Positions 44,901 through 57,267 of a stretch of DNA of 64,000 bases are shown piece after piece; positions within the stretch are counted from its first letter, which is position 1; each line of letters starts with the position of its first letter. The stretch covers positions 237,345 to 301,344 of the forward strand of contig NW_022985084.1 in assembly GCF_010015585.1 (NCBI RefSeq), in the 5' to 3' direction. The position numbers and the translations under genes are program-made. The DNA comes from Eremomyces bilateralis CBS 781.70. Lineage: Eukaryota; Ascomycota; Dothideomycetes; Eremomycetales; Eremomycetaceae. Under the pieces are notes generated by a model, which worked only from the letters and a program-made list of their open reading frames with translations, was not told the origin of the DNA and did no database searches.

Positions 44901-47900
44901 TCGTCTGCACCCAAGGAAGCATGGCGGCCACCATGTTCCGCTGGTGATCGGGATGGAGCTCCTTGAAGTAACGGGAGAATTCCGAGAATACGTGGAAGGC
45001 GAGTTCCGAGTGCTGCTTGGCAAGTCGCCGGGAGGTTTCGAATTGAGCCAGCTTGTAGACGGCAATGGTCTTGTCGGAAATGCTGATGTCCAGGTCTTGG
45101 AGGTTGGAACTGTTCTTTTGCGTACGCGCTTCCAGCATGCGGATGAGTCGGGCGGACTTCATTCGTAGCTGACTGTTCTCGTTGCCTAGGGTGTAGATGC
45201 CTGCCGACAGGATCTTCCAAAACGGCGGTGCGAACCGCTCCCGGTCGGCCAGCACCTGAGTAACGACTTCAAAGTAGCTCGCCAGCGCCTTGGGCGTCTT
45301 CGCCATGTAGCACATCTCAATGGCACGGTCGAGCAAGAATCCATGTTCTTTGTTATGGACGATAAGATTAGTGAGAGCGCGTCGACCGATCGCATGTGTG
45401 CGATCCGAAACGGTGTCGAAAATGGCATCGATCCAGGAGAGCATGCGCATCACATCGAATTGCAAGGTCGTGCTCGTAGTGGTGATGCTGACCGGTCCAC
45501 CACATAACGAGGCCATGGCACTCAATGCTGCCGTGCGGAGATCGCGCTTTTCAATCTCAATCGCGGCCGTCACGATGTTCTTGTTCCCAAAATCTTGCTC
45601 CCGTTCCAGGATCGACTGCCGCATCGTATGCTCCCTCGCTTTGATCTGATCTTGATTTGGAGAATAACCACACCATTCTTCCATCAGCGCGAAGGTAGCC
45701 TTGCGAGCCTGGAATGGCATCCACCGTAGCGGGTCGACGGTTTTGTTGATACCTTCAAATAGCTCTTCCACCAGCCCACAGAAATGGGTGCGCAGTTTCT
45801 GAAACTCCCACTCGTTCTGGATCTCCACGTCGCTGAGAAACAGCCGAAGCTCTTTGGCGTAATCGGCCAAATTACTCAATGCCCACTCATCGTTATACAC
45901 GATCGGATCTTGCACGAACCGTGACGTGAGCTTGTACACGTGGGTAATCTCGGTCCGAAGCGTGTCGGTCCGCCGCGGCCGATGCGGGCTGCTCACGGTC
46001 CGCTGATGCGTCGCAACGCGGATCTTGGCATCCTCTCGGCAGCTCCCTACCGCTAGCTGCATGGACTCGAGGAGCGTCCGATACAGGTTGACGTTGATGG
46101 ACCCGAGGCCCGTGACGATGGCATCGCGGGTTCCCGTGTGCGGCGCACCGAGGAAGGGGATGACCCGGGTGAAGAGATCGCCCGCGGATGCAATTTTGTC
46201 CCCTTGTTGGGGCGATTTCGATGTTTGTCGCATATGCTGCTGGCCAGGCGGTTGACCTGGTTGACTACCGATATTGGTGAGCGTCGTGCATGCGAAGATC
46301 AGGTACAGTTTCCATTGCTCGACGACGACCTCGGGCGGCGTTGTCGCAAGACGGCCGGTGGTCATCCGGTTCATCGAGTCGTAAGGGACGGTGGGGGGCA
46401 TCTTTTGTCCCTCGGCGAGGCTACCAATTGTCCGATGCATCTGGGCCAAACGATTGCAGACAATGTCCCGAGTCAATGTGACCGCGAATGGACACACTTC
46501 GAAGCTCAGTCGTACAAGATTCGGGAAGACTTTGAACCACAACGTTGAGTCGTAGGGTGAGTCACTACTGCAGAGTTCGACCAATGTGCTCTGCGTATTG
46601 CTCTTCCTCATCCCACGTTGCAATCGTGTTCGCTCCGCAAGAGACAATTTCTCTTCATTGATGTTCACCACCTCCTGCGAGCTTCCTTCCATAATCTGGA
46701 TGATGCGTTTAGACTCCTTCACGTTCCCGAGGGCCTTGTCGAACTCGGTGATGATCCGAAGCACCGTGACTGCATAAGACCGAACTCGACGCGAGGGCGA
46801 GCAGAGGAAGAACAGTCCGTGAGATTCGATTTCGTCGACATGAGCCCACAGCGCGTTCAGATCGAGCTGCGCTCCTCGGCCATTGGCGCCCTCGTCCATC
46901 AAATCGACATGCGCCTTCTTGATTTTCTCTTTGATCTCTTCGATCCAAATCCCAAGGAGCTCCACGTACAGTCGCAGGGTGTTCTCGATGTGCCCGGGAC
47001 CAAGCATTCCACCGTCGGAAATCGTCGCGTATCGGTCATCAAAGTTGAAGATAAATCGATGGAATCCAAGCGTGACTTGTTGAGCATGGCCCTGTCGAGC
47101 GATCGACTTGAGCGACTGAGCGGATGAGACTGCGATCCCACTTTGAACGTGAGCAGTTCCTGTGCAGAGGAGATTGATAAGAGAATTGAAGGAAATGAAG
47201 GGTGAGAGACATCGTGGAAGAGCCTGCACGGCCACATGCAATAGGTCGTAAAATCCCTGACGCGGATCTCCAGTATATTGTTCATCGCGTCTCGCAAAGC
47301 TGAAGGCTTCCGCCATGGGGGTCTTGGGGGTCTGGAGCGAAAACTTTTCGTCCAGAACCGCCTGTCCGCCGAACGCGTTATCGCACGCAATTGTCACGTT
47401 CCCTAAAATCTTGCAGAACATGTTGTAGGATTCTTTGGTGCTTTCGCTGAAGCCGGACACAAGCACTGGCCGCGACAGCCGACCCTCATTGAGCGTTAGC
47501 AACTTTGAGCTGGGGTGAACGATCGGCTTAGGGCTGATCGGGATCGAGGAAACGCCAAACGACTCCACAGATGGGTCGTTGTCGAAACTGGTTGGTAAAG
47601 AAGGTTGCTCTCCGTTCTCGAGATCCCCCATGATCGCTAGGAACGCCCTGATGCCAATCACCATCCGTTCAGGTTCGAGTTGCTCACTCTTCGGCGGACC
47701 GACGAGCAACTGCTCGGAGTTCATCAGAGGAAAAAGGATCTGCCGGAAACAGATATCCTGGTGCTTGTAACCGATGATCCGGATCATCTGGATCAGCGGC
47801 TCGGCAATGGAGGATTCCGTCGACAAGAACGACCGCTTGCCTGGCTGGAAGACCAGATGGATGATGTCGTTCAATTTCTTCGCGGAGGTGGCTTGGGAAT

Positions 47901-49756
47901 CCGGCGAGCGGAAGACGTACGTCCAGACCAAGCGGCATATTCCTCGAAGCGCCATGGCACGGGTGCTGCGTTCTTTGAGTCGGGGCTGCAACGGCAGAGT
48001 GAGCTGCATCCACTGCGCGTTGAACGACTCGGTCGGGGACGCGCAGAGGAGAACGACCATGACTGGGAACGCCGTTTGCCAATGCTTCGGTTTAGCCAAC
48101 ATCGATATGATCCACGGCCGCAACAACTCGACGATGGATCTCCATTTAGGAGTGTTGACCTGCGATGTTGCTTTTGCGGCGATCGGGAGGAGGAGCTCAT
48201 TGAAGAGGCCACAGTAAGCATACTTGACCGATTGCCCATGCACTTCAACCGCCAGCTTCGCAAGCCGAAACATGAAATCGCAAGAGGCTTCCCACGCTTT
48301 CTCGGGCTCGATTTTTAGCTTGAGGGAGCGCATTCCGCGAATGATAAGGACGGCCCGACCCTCGATCTCCCCGCCCGCAAGTCCTTTCACACCAAGGTGC
48401 TGCTGCATCGCCTCCAGGTCGGACAGAAACCGGGACGAGACGGTCTCGAAGCTGATTTGGCTCATAACTCCGAGCAGCTGGCCAAAAACGAGCCAATTCG
48501 CCTGTCGCAACGGCGATTCCTCCAAGTGGTCCGGGTCGAATTGCTTCAATTGGGTGTATATCACATCTTCCACCTTCGCGGCAACGTCTTGTCCCACATT
48601 GGCGAGAGTCGTCTGAGCGAAGATCTCAATCAGGACCCGACACAACAGATATATGGAGACGATGGATCGCCTCTCTGCATGGGCAACATTTTGCTGAAGT
48701 AGCATCGTCTGCATATGATTCGGCACCACTTGTTTCTGCAACTGAGCGTCAATCGATTGTTGTGAATCGGTTCCTCGTCGAGTTGGCAATCCGTTTGTGG
48801 ACAACGGCACGCGGCTTTCATTGAGAGCAGCTCGGGCAGTGGCGGCCGCTTCACTCTTGGCCTTCCGCCAGAACATGAGGGTGTCGATGAGAGGTTTGGG
48901 CTTCTGCCGCGCAATGTGACCGAGCGCGGAGATCAGTTGGTCGAAGTTCGCATCCACACCCGGGCCACATATCAGCTCGACTCGAGGTTCGGCCTCGTGG
49001 GGTTCGGTAATGCAGGCATTTAGCTTTTGATCGGCCTGCGCGACAAACTATGGCTGGTCAGCAACTTATGGTGCCCGGTTCGAGGACATGCACTCACCGA
49101 ATTGAACAAGTGGTGCAAAGCGTATTCTCCCACGGTCTTGATCTCCTGTGGATGATGCCGTGACAATGACCTGCCATGGAGGTCTTTCCTCGACCTCCCA
49201 CTATGCACTCTCTCCATCCTCCTCGTCGGGTCGATGTAAGTGGCATCATGGAGGGAAGGGGCTTGTGAATGTTTCCCGGTCCCGTTTGTCGCCGCCTGTG
49301 CCCCCATGGCGGTCGGCATATTATTCATCTCGTCCTGCTCCATGATATAGCTTTCCGGTGAATACGGGTTGGCATTTCCGATGGATGCCAATACGTGGGT
49401 ATTCAGCGGGCTCGTCGCCGGAGAATTGACAAAGCTCGTGTTCCTCGAATGCTGTACGCCATGCACGATGGATGTCTGCCGATGGTGTCCGTAATTCAAC
49501 GACGGTCTCCGATCCAAGCTGGAGTTTTCGATGGCGGTCGGGAGTTTGGGCACTGCCGTTGCAGGCGTGTGGGATCGTGAAGAGGAACCGCGGGCGGAGG
49601 ATGATGTCAAGGCTCGTCCTCGTGTCAACGACGGTTCCCGCGATGGTATGGACGGGACCGGTGAAATGTTCGTGTTAGTTGCGGGGATGTCCGCAGCAGT
49701 GACATGGTGAGACAGACTTCCGGCATGTGCACGCGCATGCGACGCTTGGGGTGCAG
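41938..49756 (-). CDS. pag1: Cell morphogenesis protein PAG1/Tao3 (Furry family), 5' exon unresolved
   Basis: A giant HEAT/armadillo-like scaffold of the Furry/Tao3/Mor2 family that works with NDR kinase (RAM/MOR network) in polarity and hyphal shape. Resolved exons are 49756-49098, 49047-44479 and 44427-41938, giving about 2571 aa plus an unresolved first exon. The reading into 49756 is through a good acceptor (CTGTTACAG) in phase 1, and the frame just upstream has a stop, so at least one more 5' exon exists. A frame from a TTG/ATG inside the exon at 49628 would cut coding-like text and is not preferred. Diagnostic stretches are HHLFNSFVAQADQKLN, formed by the first resolved splice, ALGHIARQKPKPLID, and GGYSLGQICLVLLVDLM at the second. 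The N-terminus and C-terminus are Ser/Thr/Pro-rich and probably phosphorylated. Confidence 0.92.
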
Positions 49757-52044
49757 CTGTAACAGGAGACGTGCCTGGTTAGCTAAAGATCGTCAAGGCT
49801 GAGATGTCTTGCAGCCAAGGTTGAGGGTACGCGATCCGGTACCGCAAAGGCATATATAGGTCGGCATGCAATAATGAAGAGCCCGCAGAGGTCACTCGGG
49901 CGGCGGACCGGAGGGGGAAGGTTAAGACGAGATATTGAATGGGATTTCCTTACACATGCCAGCAGTTTCGCATCTCCCAGATGCGTCAAACGGAGTACCT
50001 CACACCATCTCTTCTTGAGCAAGAAGTACAGTGGGGGATTCACCAATAGATGAGGAGGTCAAGGACGATAGCCACGCAATATAGAGAGCTTGACGAAGCA
50101 CGAGGGGGTGGAGTCGTGACAGAAGACGAATGCAGGCGTCAAATCACTAAACCCGGACAGTCCGACAGTCCAACAAGTCAGTAGACAATAATAGTCCCTC
50201 AGTCAGTTCACGGTTGGTCCAAGGCAAAGGAGAGTTTGGAGACTGAGGAGGATCAGGGTGTATTCAGGCACAGACGTCGTGGTTCCTGGCGGCTGTTTGC
50301 CGCCGTTGCAGCCAATGAATGGGAGGAGTCGGCGGGTCATGATGGAAGAAGCTTTAGAATCACGTTGCTACTATTGTAATAAGTTATTTTTAGTACTAAT
50401 AGCATATTTACTGTAATCATCTCATCTCATCTCATCTCAAGTTAAATTCCTATAGATTAACTGTAGCACGTGGCTCAATAAATTGCAAGTGACGAGTTGC
50501 AGAGTTAGGTAGGGCTGTAGGAGAACCCAGGTTGATGACTAATCATAAGCTATTTATTATTTTAACCATTTTACTCTCCATTTGGATGCCTCAGGTATTA
50601 AGGCTGCAACTCCGATATCTCTGCGGAGTCGGAGCACCAGACCAACAATTTGCATTCCGATTTCCGAACCTCTGTTCTATCGTGGTGTAATTAGACCGTA
50701 AATAAATGACAACCTGTCTCTAGCATAGTTAGTGTTCATTCTGTATCCCCAGGTTCTTGTGTATTAGAATTTAGAGTGTTGGCCTATTCCAACCCATAGC
50801 AGACATCCGACGTTCGGACATTCCCCGAGATATCACCGCTGGATCGTCCCCCGCAATTGGAGACATCCATCTTCCGGCAACGAAGGCGGCATCGAATAAC
50901 TTAGGTATTCTGTATTCACGATGCGGGACCTCGCCTACTGTCGACTGTCAAGGCCCGAGAGATCAAGCGGCTCCATGCTTAACATCTCTGACTTCGGAAC
51001 CCTTCCGCATGTGCGCCGAGCCGGATCATGTGGGGTTCGCTGCACACCATCCACCCACAGCATCCAGCATGGTCGGACCAAGACTCAGCCCTCAGGAGCA
51101 CACAAGGTTGGAGGAATCGGAAGCCAAGGAGACCGAGTATGGCCGTATGGGCCTATGGGGCTTACACTCTGCCCCTTCAGATGCAGGCGGATATCTTACA
51201 TAAGTTACAATTATGTCGAGCTGGGATGGCGGGCTGGGGACGGAACCGAGGCCAGGGACCAACACTCCAGCATAAAAGGTGGAAGCCAGACAGAAACGAG
51301 AAAAGATCATGCGAGCCCGCCAGGGTCTTCTCCGGTCGTCTTGTGAAACATATGCCTTGGGAAACAGGGAAAGTCGGATCGCTGCTGGAGTTTCGAGGCT
51401 CGAGGTTCGAGGTCTTGAGGAAGACGGGTATGACGAGGAGTAGTATTTAGATTGTAGTGTATTTATTTAGCCATTTGTTCGAGTAGTTATCTCTATTCCT
51501 GTGTTACAGTGTCCACGTATCCACGTATCCAACCTCAGATGAGACAAGCATGGACCCCGAAATCAGCAATACTCTAGTCCGCCCCCCACGATTCAGATCC
51601 TAACTGTTGCCTCACCTACTCACCAGTCCAGGTTGTTAGGTTGCGGTTTGCATGTGTGAACTGTGAACTGTGAAGCGCGTAATACGGAGTGGACGAATCC
51701 CCTGCAACGTAGCGTACCATCGAAATCTTTCGTCAGACAACCACCGGAAGCGCCGTAATAATAATAGCTTATTTCTGCAGATTGCGTTGATAATATTTCC
51801 TGTTCGCTGCGACGCAATCCTCCTGCGGCCTCTCGATACGCCTCCCCCAGATCCTTTCTGACATCTGGCTTCTTGTTCGATTGTCTCCAACGCCGTGGAT
51901 ACTGGTGGGAAATATATCTTTCGGTACGCTGCTTCGCTTTCCTGCACTTTTTACTTTTCTCCTCCCAATCCCCCAATCTCCTCTTCGGTGAACTATCCTT
52001 CATCTCGCCTACTGACATGTGACGTTCCCCTCCAGGCAGACAAG
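49757..52044. other. Gene-poor region, 2.3 kb, upstream of PAG1 and P450 reductase
   Basis: A divergent region that must hold the missing PAG1 first exon and both promoters. A weak exon-1 candidate is the Met at minus-strand position about 49867, which gives phase 1 at either of two GTAC donors, but I cannot decide. The section 50370-50800 is AT-rich with a short ATCTC repeat, and a 14-bp word shared with 14042-14055 sits at 50608-50621. The 141-codon frame at 50921-51346 has no recognisable domain. The CT-rich stretch before 52045, with a CCTCCAG acceptor-like sequence at about 52029-52035, suggests a 5' UTR intron for the reductase gene. Confidence 0.45.
50418..50440. repeat. Short ATCTC tandem repeat
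   Basis: About four copies of the 5-bp unit ATCTC in an AT-rich part of the PAG1/reductase spacer. Confidence 0.8.
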
Positions 52045-54188
52045 ATGACCCAACTCGATACTCTGGACCTCGTGGTCCTCGTCGCTCTTTTCGTCGGTAC
52101 CGTCGCATACTTTACGAAAGGCACCTATTGGTCGAAACCACATGATCCATATGGCGGGTCGCTGGCGCATGCCAACGGCCTCAAGGCCGGGAAGTCGAGG
52201 AACTTCATCGAGAAGATGGACGAGTCTGGGAAGAACTGCATCGTGTTTTACGGGTCACAAACCGGCACCGCCGAAGATTACGCCTCTCGGTTAGCCAAAG
52301 AGGGCGCCGCTCGCTTCGGATTGAAGACAATGGTGGCAGATCTGGAGGACTATGACTTCGAGAACTTGGATCAGTACCCCGAGGACAAGATCGTCTTCTT
52401 CGTGCTCGCCACGTACGGGGAAGGCGAGCCGACAGATAACGCGGTGGAATTCTACGAGTTCGTGAGCAACGAGGATGTCACGTTCAGCAACGGCGCCGCC
52501 GCGGAAGAAAAGCCTTTGTCCAACCTCAATTTCGTGGCCTTCGGCCTGGGAAACAACACGTACGAGCACTACAATTCCATGGTCCGGAACCTTAACACGT
52601 TTTTCGAGCGATTGGGCGGGAATCGCATTGGAGAGGCCGGCGAAGGAGACGACGGCGCGGGAACGATGGAAGAAGATTTCTTGGCCTGGAAGGAACCCAT
52701 GTGGACGGCATTGGCCGCGCACATGAATCTTGAGGAGCGCGAAGCCGTATACGAGCCCGTCTTCGACGTCGTCGATATGCCGAATATGGACGCGGAGGAG
52801 GATACCGTCTACCTTGGCGAGCCGAACAAATACCACTTGGAAGGCGTCCAGAAGGGTCCGCATAACGCGCATAATCCATACATTGCGCCGATTGCGGAGT
52901 CCAAGGAACTCTTCTCTGCTGACGACCGGAACTGCTTGCACATGGAAATCGATGTCGCCGGCTCGGGCATCTCGTACACGACTGGTGACCACATCGCCAT
53001 CTGGCCGACGAACGCTGGGAAGGAGGTCGAGCGGCTTCTCCGGGTCCTGGGCCTGGAGCCGAAACGGCACAGCGTCATCAAAGTCTCCGGTTTGGATCCC
53101 ACCGCGAAGGTCCCTTTCCCCTCTCCTACGACCTACGACGCCGTCGTGCGATACCACATGGAGATCTGCGCCCCCGTCTCCCGTCAAATGGTGTCCACCC
53201 TCGCCGCTTTCTCTCCGACCGACGAAATCAAAGCCGAGATGACCAAAATGGGCGAAGACAAGGACTATTTCCATGCGAAAGTGGCTGATCTTAACGTCAA
53301 CCTCGCACAGCTCCTCGAGATCCTCTCAAACGGCGCTCCGTGGGATAAAGTCCCCTTCTCGCTCATGATCGAAGGCCTCCACAAGATCCAACCGCGATAC
53401 TACTCCATTTCTTCCTCCTCGGTGGTCCAGCCGGGGAAAATCGCCATCACCGCTATCGTCGAGTCCATCGAGAGGCCCGGCGCTCCCCATATCGTCAAGG
53501 GCGTCACGACCAACTACCTCCTGGCGCTCAAGCAAAAGCAACACGGCGACCCCAACCCGGATCCGCACGGATTGAAATACGCGCTGACCGGTCCCCGCAA
53601 CAAATACGACGGCGTCCACGTCCCCGTGCACGTCCGACATTCCAACTTCAAGCTCCCGTCCGATCCGAAGAAGCCCATCATCATGGTCGGGCCCGGGACG
53701 GGGGTCGCGCCGTTCCGAGCGTTCGTCCAAGAGCGCGCGGCGCAGGCGGAGAAGGGCGAGGAAGTTGGTCGGACAATCCTGTTCTACGGGTGCCGAAGAC
53801 GGCAGGAAGACTTCCTGTACGAGAAAGAATGGGAGGTATGTTGCTCGCTCGCTATCATAGCTGTTCCCAGGATTCACTGACTTCCGCGTAGACACACAAA
53901 GAAACCCTCGGCGACAAGTTCCACTGTCACGTCGCCTTCTCCCGCGAAGGCCCGAATAAAGTATACGTGCAGCACAAGGTCCAGGAATATGCCGACGAGA
54001 TCAACACGCTGCTCGAGCAGAAGGCGTACTTCTACGTCTGCGGCGACGCGGCGAGCATGGCCCGGGAAGTCAACGCGCTGCTCATCAAGATCATCGCCGA
54101 GAAGCGCGGCGTGTCCGAAGCGAAGGCCGAGGAGATTGTGAAGTCGATGCGGGCGAGTAATCAGTATCAAGAGGACGTGTGGTCATAG
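52045..54188 (+). CDS. cprA: NADPH-cytochrome P450 reductase
   Basis: A diflavin reductase on the ER surface that passes electrons from NADPH through FAD and FMN to all microsomal P450s, and to squalene epoxidase and haem oxygenase. Exons are 52045-53835 and 53892-54188, giving 695 aa. An N-terminal membrane anchor (about residues 8-24, LVVLVALFVGTVAYF) is followed by the FMN domain with YGSQTGTAEDYA and YGEGEPTDNA, the connecting and FAD domains (RYYSISSSS), and the NADPH domain (GPGTGVAPFRAF, then YVCGDAASMA). The C-terminus ends DVWS, with the Trp that stacks on FAD next to last. The start matches the Aspergillus CprA opening (QLDTLDLVVL). An upstream in-frame Met at 51895 is probably in the 5' UTR. 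Confidence 0.97.
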
Positions 54189-54782
54189 ACGATGGCGACG
54201 GATGTATTGCGGATGACGGGAGGAGCGGATAAGTAGACGATGATTTGATGCATGGCAATTTGGAGCCGCCGGTGGAATTTGGGTTTTACGTTCTTATTGA
54301 ATAGGGGTTCACGCTACTCCTGGTATCTACCACTCAGCTTTGGCTGTTTCCTGTCGATTGATAGCGTCTAGGCGCCTCCGTCGCGACATGCACCACGGCG
54401 GCTGTATATAGATGAATACATCTTTCTTTATGAATTCGCTCACCGACCTCTCAGCGAAGGATCGTATGCTATGATGGCCAGAAAAAGTAAAAAAGGGAAA
54501 CGGACTTGTCGGAAGCATGACTTGAGTACCCCCTACAGATCTACATTGGTCTGCTCCCTCATCAAAAACGGTCCAAAACCGATATCTTCAATCAGATCAA
54601 TGCCCGAATACTATTCTCGGTACAGTATATCACTATAGGATACACATTATCCATTATGATACAAGCAAATCCTTCCTACAACGCTCAGAATGCAGCACAA
54701 GGGCAATCCAACACTGGTGTCGAGAGCAGCGCTGAGTCATCCCTAAACGCCTAAAATGCAAACCCATAAAACTTATGACCCT
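54189..54782. other. Convergent spacer
   Basis: A 594-bp spacer between the P450 reductase stop and the DUF7580 gene stop. No coding potential or repeat stands out. Two 3' UTRs are expected. Confidence 0.5.
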
Positions 54783-56852
54783 TCATGTAGCAGATCGTAC
54801 CGGGTGATGACTTCCTGGACCGTTCAGCCCAAGCTTATCGATCGTGACACCGAAGCCGTTGAGCAGCTCCAGTTCCAGAGGAGCCACGATCTCATTGTAC
54901 ACCGCTTCTCTGAAGTCATCATTCTCAAGATCCATCTCCTCGGTATCAAACTGTTGAAAGTAGTCCTGGCAATTTAGACAAGCGTCGATGGCTTGATGGA
55001 AACCTTCGTAGACGTCATCCTGTTGTTCGCCGAAGAGTCGCAGAGCCGTGAGTAAATCGGAATTGACATGTTCTTGCTTTTCCGCCGTGAGATCGTCATT
55101 CTCCCGCTTCGACTCAATCCCAGCTTGTTGCTCGATCTCAAGCAGCAATACTCCCAAGGCTAAAACACTCGGGTTGGGGTGCAAGCGGTACATCGCCTCG
55201 GCGGGATCTTCCCGGTCCTGAATGGGCTGAAAATCAGTGGTGACATACGGCCGGATGAGATCCACGTCGTCCTTGCTTTTGTAGAAAAACGAGATATGAT
55301 GTTTGTTCCAACTACTCCTTGTCCCGTGTCTCATCCATGGCGAGTCGCAAAAGTGCAGCAACGAATGGGCAAGAATCACAGCAAGGATCCGCTTCTCCTT
55401 CAGCTTCAGCTTCCGCTTGCCGTCAAGCAGTGCTGCCAGTGAGACGTCTGGCAGCGACCCTTCCACACATAGCCGTTTCTCGCTAGGGCGAGTGATGTGC
55501 CAGATCTGAGTGCCGTCATACAGCATCCGTGGACAACACTTTTGCTCGCCCGCGGCACGAATGATTTTGCAGAACTCGTCTGGATCCGAGACTTGCTCCT
55601 TAGTGAGAGGAGGGGCAGATGCTCTTCGGGGGTAGGCAAGAGGCCGCTGAGTTGTCCACGTATCAGGATCGGGATATGTTGTCCGCCGTGGACGCGTACC
55701 CGTGGGAGTGCGAGTCCCTGAGGTATCCGAGTCCATCGTACTTGCTCGACCCATGAATTCCTCGATGACGGACGGAGTAGTCGGCGATGCCGCAACGGAG
55801 TCTTCATCTTCTATAATGAAGCGGACATTAGATGTCTTCTTGGTCGATTCGTTCGCCAAGGCGACGACCATCTTGCTCTCCAGCCATGTTTGATATTGTG
55901 CGGTTGCCTGGGCGCGGATCGACATCAGCATGTCGAAATATACCTCCTGCGACGCTTTGGATGGAGTATTATCCTGGCATTTGAGTAAGCAAAATCGAGC
56001 CTCATGCCCGTGAGGGCATGAGCAGGGCCAGAGGCCACCCATCGTAGAGTACAGCGCATGCATCAACGGACGCAGTTCCATGTGCGGCGTGCTGGTACTC
56101 TCTGGTCGGGCCTGGTTCGCCTTGGTCTTCTCGTATGTCGCCGACGAACGCTGTAGAAGAGAGTCCAGCCTCTCGTTGCACTTCTCGATTCGATCGAGAT
56201 AGGCATTTCGCTTTTCTTCTCTAATGACAAACTTCAGACGGTCCAAGAAGCGGCTGTGCTCTGGGCTTTTGTCGGCTTTGAATTGCTCCCGCAGCGCCAG
56301 GAGTTTCGCGTACGACGTTCGGGGGGTTTGCTGGGACCCATATTATCAGCACGAGCTCCAAACCGATATCCCGGTCCATGGACCACCGAACAACAACAAC
56401 AACAACAAACAACGAGGACGATGGTCGAATCTTACAATTTCATTTAGACTGGTCTCGATGTCGAGGGTGTCGTCCTTCACCAATTTTCCTAAGTTACGTA
56501 AAATCTCGTCCAAAGCCTCGCGAAATGCGTCGAACCCGAGCCCCAAACGCGACCGCAAGGCTCTCACCACCGCCTCTTCTTGCCAATACGATGGGTCTTG
56601 CTCATCGCTCAGGAGCCTCGTCCGATGCGCTTCTGGAAGAACGTAGAGGTCATGGATGAGACTTTGGATAGTGATATTGAGCATTGAAACCTCATAGTGT
56701 AGGTTGCTGAAGAACGTCGCAAGCTTGATGCTTTTTCTCCTGTGTAGGAAGACTGTCCGCGTGGGATCTAACAGTTTGGAATGATATTCCGAGGCCACTA
56801 AAATAACGGGCACAACCGCCAACACAAGACCAGCAAGTTCGACTCCAGACAT
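54783..56852 (-). CDS. DUF7580-type fungal protein, NLR neighbour
   Basis: A fungus-specific protein of unknown biochemical role, found in many copies in ascomycetes. Exons are 56852-56436 and 56330-54783, giving 654 aa. The N-terminus begins MSGVELAGLVLAVVPVILVA, a hydrophobic helix of the kind that also opens HeLo, SesA and related fungal death-fold or N-terminal domains. An all-helical region of about 200 residues follows. The C-terminal half resembles the kinase-like DUF7580 module: a strand-rich part with KLKEKRILAVILAHSLLH, SPWMRHGTRSSW, then NPSVLALGVLLLEIE and an acidic end. No intact kinase catalytic HRD or DFG is seen, so if it is kinase-derived it is a pseudokinase. The gene is head-to-head with an NLR receptor gene, 415 bp between start codons. 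A role as partner or effector is inference. Confidence 0.8.
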
Positions 56853-57267
56853 GATGAAGACATGGATTTTACCTGCTTGTCTCGATGAATTTGTGAGGTT
56901 TGAACCAAAGGTTGGCGAACATACGGAACGGCTCGCTGATGGAGGCTATCTTATACAAGCACATGTTCTTCCTGACTTCTGCGTCTACAAGTTCAAAATT
57001 CAGCCTCGCAGATCCATATCTCCTTTGGGTTTCCGGTGTGATAAATGAGGCTGCATTAATTCCGGTTGCCTTCTGTACTGCCCCATTGATGTCCAACAAG
57101 CTGCTCACGCAATGCAGCCAGCTCCATAAAGCCCTAATCATATCATGATTGTCCAGGGATGAAGGCTGGGCAGCGTTTGTATATACATCCGACATGTCGC
57201 AAAGCTGACGATGTTCGAACATCCAACAGCCTCGCGTTGATCTATCTTGCAACACTAACGAGGCACG
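56853..57267. promoter_or_regulatory. Shared upstream region of DUF7580 gene and NLR gene
   Basis: A divergent 415-bp spacer that must hold both promoters. A minus-strand frame of 236 codons (56869-57579) covers it and the first NLR exon. Its codons show no domain and I treat it as a shadow. Confidence 0.5.

Noticed and set aside
47680-48318. 212-codon plus-strand frame and similar ones across 42-49 kb
   Set aside because: All are antisense to the long PAG1 exons and show no independent features.
50921-51346. 141-codon frame in the PAG1/reductase spacer
   Set aside because: Low-complexity, Gly/Ser/Arg-rich text without a domain. Probably chance in a GC-rich patch.
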